Assembly: GCF_026309355.1 (NCBI RefSeq)
Contig: NZ_JAPJZK010000001.1
Location: forward strand, 868,001 to 932,000
DNA: 64,000 bases
DNA from: Spartinivicinus marinus
GTDB lineage: Bacteria; Pseudomonadota; Gammaproteobacteria; Pseudomonadales; Zooshikellaceae
Direction of reading: 5' to 3'
Positions 61,230 to 64,000 of the stretch are shown here, one piece after another. The number at the start of each line of letters is the position of its first letter. Positions within the stretch are counted from its first letter, which is position 1. Made by a program: the position numbers and the translations under genes. The notes beneath the pieces are model-generated. The model was not told the origin of the DNA, searched no databases, and saw only the letters and a list, made by a program, of their open reading frames with translations.

Positions 61230-61781
61230 ATGAAATGTACAAGTTGCAAAAAAGGAGTTCTAACTCCCACACGTTTAGATAAGCAAATCCCTTGCATGAC
61301 CTGTAATAGCTGCAAAGGCAACTGGCTGTACCTGGAAGATTATCTAAACTGGAAAGAAAAAAACCCCGAGGCTAAATTCAAAAATATCAAAACCAATATC
61401 AAGCCCAGGGCCACAACCAGTGCTTTATTATGTCCTAAAACAAGCATTATCATGTCTAGATTTCGTATTTCCAGTAAATACGAGTACAAAGTTAATCTCA
61501 GTCCAACCATAAATGGTATCTGGTTAGAGAAAGATGTCTGGGAGCTACTCAAGAAAGAAGGTCTGGGGGACAAGCTAAATCAAATCTTTACCGACCCTTG
61601 GCAGCGCAAAATAAAAAAAGAAATGTCTAAAGCCATGTTCGAGAATATGTATCAACAACAGTTTGGCGAAGACGATTATGAAGAAATTAAAAAAATCAAA
61701 GCCTGGTTAAGTAAACACCCAAAGAAAATACATTTAATTGGTTATCTGCACTCAGACAACCCTTACTCTGCTACCAACTAA
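61230..61781 (+). CDS. zinc-ribbon protein of unknown function (TFIIB-type zinc finger-like)
   Basis: 183-residue cytoplasmic protein. The N-terminal C-x2-C ... C-x2-C zinc ribbon (M-K-C-T-S-C, then C-M-T-C-N-S-C-K-G) resembles the TFIIB-type zinc-finger family of small bacterial proteins. The rest is Lys-rich with a predicted helical C-terminus and the phrase G-I-W-L-E-K-D-V-W-E-L-L, which echoes the W-L-D family motif. No enzyme motif is seen. The ATG at 61230 was preferred over a TTG eight codons earlier. It is followed by a good terminator. Confidence 0.6.
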   Translation: MKCTSCKKGVLTPTRLDKQIPCMTCNSCKGNWLYLEDYLNWKEKNPEAKFKNIKTNIKPRATTSALLCPKTSIIMSRFRISSKYEYKVNLSPTINGIWLEKDVWELLKKEGLGDKLNQIFTDPWQRKIKKEMSKAMFENMYQQQFGEDDYEEIKKIKAWLSKHPKKIHLIGYLHSDNPYSATN

Positions 61782-61808
61782 CTCAACAAACAACAAAATA
61801 CACCTGTC

Positions 61809-61845
61809 AAACCGCCACTTTTAAAGGAAGTGGCGGTTTTGCTTT
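61809..61845. terminator. intrinsic terminator between the zinc-ribbon gene and the amidohydrolase remnant
   Basis: A 12-bp stem AAACCGCCACTT / AAGTGGCGGTTT (61809-61820 with 61828-61839) with a seven-base loop is followed by TGCTTTGC on the plus strand. It also lies just after the end of the opposite-strand pseudogene. Confidence 0.75.
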
Positions 61846-61856
61846 GCATCAATAAA

Positions 61857-62132
61857 TTAGTTAACTACAAATGCCTCACGGCCATACACCTTACCCTGCA
61901 AAATGACCTGATCAATATTATTATAGGCTTCAACCGTTTTTAATGGATTGTCATTCAGTACTACTAAATTAGCTATTTTTCCTACAGCAACTGAATCCAG
62001 TTTTTTGTCTAAACCAAGTACACGTGCATTACGAATGGTTGCACTGGCCAAAATATCCTGACATGACAACCCAGGTTAAGCCATTGCACTACACCATAGA
62101 CAAACCAGTAATTTCGCAAAACGACGAATCAC
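61857..62132 (-). pseudogene. amidohydrolase remnant: signal peptide joined to C-terminal end, middle deleted
   Basis: A GTG at 62132, preceded by a strong AAGGAGG box, opens an 18-residue signal-peptide-like stretch (I-R-R-F-A-K-L-L-V-C-L-W-C-S-A-M-A) that ends at TAA (62076-62078). In the same frame, right after the stop, comes the C-terminal tail of an imidazolonepropionase-like amidohydrolase: I-L-A-S-A-T-I-R-N-A-R-V-L-G-L, then V-A-V-G-K-I-A-N-L-V-V-L-N-D-N-P-L and the closing Q-G-K-V. About 350 residues holding the metal-binding barrel are absent. This is best read as a secreted amidohydrolase gene that lost its centre. Confidence 0.75.
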
Positions 62133-62229
62133 ACACCCCTCCTTTTAAGCTATAAGGCAGTTATAATTGGCAAAACAGTGGTAAAATTTGCTATTAATCA
62201 TTATCAAACACTATACAACAGTTGTCGAG

Positions 62230-62820
62230 CTAACGATTAGTCGAACAAGACTTATCACTTTTTTGCAATATTTCATACGCTTCACGTATTTCAATAAACC
62301 GCTGAGGGCAGCCGCCTTTATCAGGGTGGTGTTGTGCAGCCAGCCGCCGATATGACTGCTGAATCGTAGACCAATCCGCACCAACTGGTAGTTCTAAAAC
62401 CAGCAAGGCGTCTACACGCTTATCTGCAGATAAAAACCGCTTCCAGAAACGACTCAATAATGCTTCTACATCTTGCTCAGTAGTGTTTGTTAGATTATTC
62501 CAATCAAGATAGTACTGCCGTAATGACTCATCATTATCAATAATAGATAATGCCGTTTGATCGGTTTTATGAAGCGGTTCTAATCGAATAGCCAAGCTAG
62601 AAATTCTCAAGTATAGCTGCTCAGTTATTAGCTCTTGTTGCAGCTGAAACAATGCATTCATCACTAAAAAATTGAGACGAAATAAAGCTAAGTTCCCTTG
62701 ACGTTCATCTACCAAGTTCAGCGATCTTAGGTGAGTAATGATCTGGTATAATGAAACAGGCAAATGCGTATTTTTAAGTAAATCAAGAATAGCGATTTTA
62801 ATCAAATTATTTAATATCAT
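62230..62820 (-). CDS. DnaJ-related co-chaperone-like protein
   Basis: 196-residue protein with a helical N-terminal domain of the DnaJ-related type (about residues 1-125). The C-terminal J domain has the H-P-D tripeptide in A-Q-H-H-P-D-K-G-G, needed to stimulate DnaK ATPase, and the preceding Y-R-R-L-A. The second half of the J domain is short. The frame is open to a GTG at 62865. The ATG at 62820 was chosen because the family's N-terminus starts close to this point. It is monocistronic, and its client is unknown. Confidence 0.7.
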   Translation of the reverse strand: MILNNLIKIAILDLLKNTHLPVSLYQIITHLRSLNLVDERQGNLALFRLNFLVMNALFQLQQELITEQLYLRISSLAIRLEPLHKTDQTALSIIDNDESLRQYYLDWNNLTNTTEQDVEALLSRFWKRFLSADKRVDALLVLELPVGADWSTIQQSYRRLAAQHHPDKGGCPQRFIEIREAYEILQKSDKSCSTNR

Positions 62821-62998
62821 GTAGTGACTTGTTACTCTACTTTGCTTGTAAATATCAACCCTCACAAAAATTCAACCATATCACACAGGGCAATTTATTA
62901 TACTTCAGCTATACATATAATACTTTCCTAAAAAATAAATGATTATAGGTTGCATACTTTTATAAAAAAGTAAGACCTCAAAAAAAACACAAAACAAA

Positions 62999-63775
62999 CT
63001 AGTAGTTTGAAAAAATTCGTCTTAGAGAACCATCTGATCTCATTCGCTTAATTTCTTGATTAAGCTTATCCATGTGCTTAGTTACCGGAGAGTCTTTAGC
63101 AAAACCAATCTTATATTGACTTTTGTTGATTGCTTTACGAGTAAAACCAAACAGATTACGCCAATCGGAATTTCTTCTAATAATCATTTGGATAACCTGC
63201 TCATCAGCAATCACCAGGTCAACCTCATCATCAATTAAACGAGTTAAATTGATAAGATGATTTTCTCCATAAACAATCGCTGCAAACTTATTTTCCTCCA
63301 CCGCTTGGTCCAACTCATCACCGTGACTATAGCCTTTTATTTTACCTAAGCGATATCCATACAAGTCACTCAACCTACTCCACTTTAAAGGCTCAAGTTT
63401 ACTTTTTAAAAACCAGATTCGATCATGGGAAACAAATACTGTTTGAGAAAAAGTCATGAACTCATCGCGCTCAGGGTTTTGAATTAAAGGAAAAATCAAA
63501 TCAGCAGCATTGGTTTTAATCATGTTTATACTATGCTTCCATGGGTACAGCATAGAGCGCATTTCAAAACCTAACCGCTGCAAAAGCTCTCTTGCAAAGT
63601 CAACGGCTACGCCACCTTTAGCGGGTCGGCCCAAATCACCTGTAATATAAGGAGGCCAAGGATCACTGACAAACAGTAGCTTTTTCCTTTCTTCTTGCGC
63701 ACTCACACCACTCATACAACTAAGACACCACCCCACTAGAATGGCAACTAATACCGCTACAAATTTGTTATACAT
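62999..63775 (-). CDS. solo periplasmic solute-binding protein, SBP family 3 type
   Basis: 258-residue predicted secreted protein. A signal peptide (F-V-A-V-L-V-A-I-L-V-G-W-C-L-S-C, cleavage near V-S-A) precedes a family 3 binding domain with K-L-L-F-V-S-D-P-W-P-P-Y, G-G-V-A-V-D-F-A-R-E-L-L and a final strand-helix pair. No ABC permease is nearby. Such orphan proteins are abundant in some marine gammaproteobacteria. It differs clearly from the other solo binding protein in this window. The ATG at 63775 was preferred to a TTG five codons earlier. Confidence 0.75.
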   Translation of the reverse strand: MYNKFVAVLVAILVGWCLSCMSGVSAQEERKKLLFVSDPWPPYITGDLGRPAKGGVAVDFARELLQRLGFEMRSMLYPWKHSINMIKTNAADLIFPLIQNPERDEFMTFSQTVFVSHDRIWFLKSKLEPLKWSRLSDLYGYRLGKIKGYSHGDELDQAVEENKFAAIVYGENHLINLTRLIDDEVDLVIADEQVIQMIIRRNSDWRNLFGFTRKAINKSQYKIGFAKDSPVTKHMDKLNQEIKRMRSDGSLRRIFSNY

Positions 63776-63875
63776 GGCTGGGATTACCAATGGTACTGCT
63801 CTTCAATAGCCCTAACAGGGGATTTGATTTTACGACTGAAACTATTGACAAGATTAGCAAAAATGGACAGGAGAG

Positions 63876-63907
63876 AAAGAAAAAAGCTAGCCGTTAAAGG
63901 CTAGCTT
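63876..63907 (-). terminator. intrinsic terminator of a minus-strand gene entering from the right
   Basis: A 9-bp stem AAGCTAGCC / GGCTAGCTT (63884-63892 with 63899-63907) with a six-base loop is followed on the minus strand by TTTTCTTT. It lies about 65 bases beyond the stop of the partial reading frame at the right edge. A second small hairpin, GAAGGCA/TGCCTTC, lies at 63922-63941. Confidence 0.8.
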
Positions 63908-63970
63908 GAGATATTCACTTTGAAGGCAAGTAAGTGCCTTCCGTAAAAATTAAACTTGATAACCAGACTG

Positions 63971-64000
63971 TTAATTCTCTTCACTAATACGACTGGCAAT
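63971..64000 (-). CDS. C-terminal end of an unidentified gene, cut by window edge
   Basis: The last nine codons read I-A-S-R-I-S-E-E-N followed by TAA at 63971-63973. The strong terminator downstream supports a real gene ending here, but the fragment is too short for identification. Confidence 0.35.
   Translation of the reverse strand: MASRISEEN

Overview
The window is about 64 kb of gammaproteobacterial chromosome, AT-leaning and densely coding. Its housekeeping gene order (recX-recA-pncC-mutS-fdxA-rpoS-nlpD ... pcm-surE-truD-ispF-ispD-ftsB-eno-kdsA-pyrG-tilS-accA-dnaE ... rnhB-lpxB-lpxA-fabZ-lpxD-skp-bamA-rseP-dxr-cdsA-uppS-frr-pyrH-tsf-rpsB <> map-glnD-dapD) is the one seen in Pseudomonas and Oceanospirillales relatives. 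A marine Oceanospirillales-type organism (for example the Zooshikella/Hahella neighbourhood) is my best guess. This is inferred from gene order and composition, not proven.

Region 1 (1-15,796, all minus strand) is an aryl polyene (APE) pigment cluster of 17 genes that runs off the left edge. It encodes a chain-length-factor-like ketosynthase, two acyl carrier proteins, an acyl-ACP/CoA ligase, two hotdog dehydratases, a ketosynthase, a ketoreductase and a thioesterase, which build the polyene. Two acyltransferases, one fused to a glycosyltransferase, probably attach it to a lipid. A LolA-like protein, an MMPL exporter and a DUF3261 lipoprotein probably move it to the outer membrane. An aromatic amino acid ammonia-lyase probably supplies the aryl starter. 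A flavoprotein with halogenase-type motifs suggests a halogenated (xanthomonadin-like) product.

Region 2 (16,048-24,835) holds DNA repair and stationary-phase genes: recX, recA with a clear LexA box, pncC, mutS, fdxA, rpoS and nlpD, plus a DUF368 membrane protein of the polyprenyl-phosphate transporter type. Region 3 (24,951-39,351) holds pcm-surE-truD-ispF-ispD-ftsB, then eno-kdsA-pyrG, tilS, accA and dnaE. A strongly folded 186-nt element and a terminator lie directly after eno. Region 4 (40,557-55,276) is the envelope-biogenesis and translation block, with a solo periplasmic binding protein inserted on the plus strand between dnaE and rnhB. Clear terminators separate rpsB, tsf and pyrH-frr.

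Region 5 (55,277-64,000) begins with a long divergent rpsB/map intergenic region with two structured leaders. It continues with map, glnD, an ArsC/Spx-like protein and dapD on the plus strand. It ends in an accessory stretch: a zinc-ribbon protein, an amidohydrolase pseudogene with its middle deleted, a DnaJ-related protein, another solo solute-binding protein, and the last codons of a further gene.

No rRNA, CRISPR array, intact insertion sequence or prophage was seen, and I recognised no tRNA. Several start codons were moved from the longest reading frame because ribosome-binding sites and overlaps pointed to TTG, GTG or downstream ATG starts.
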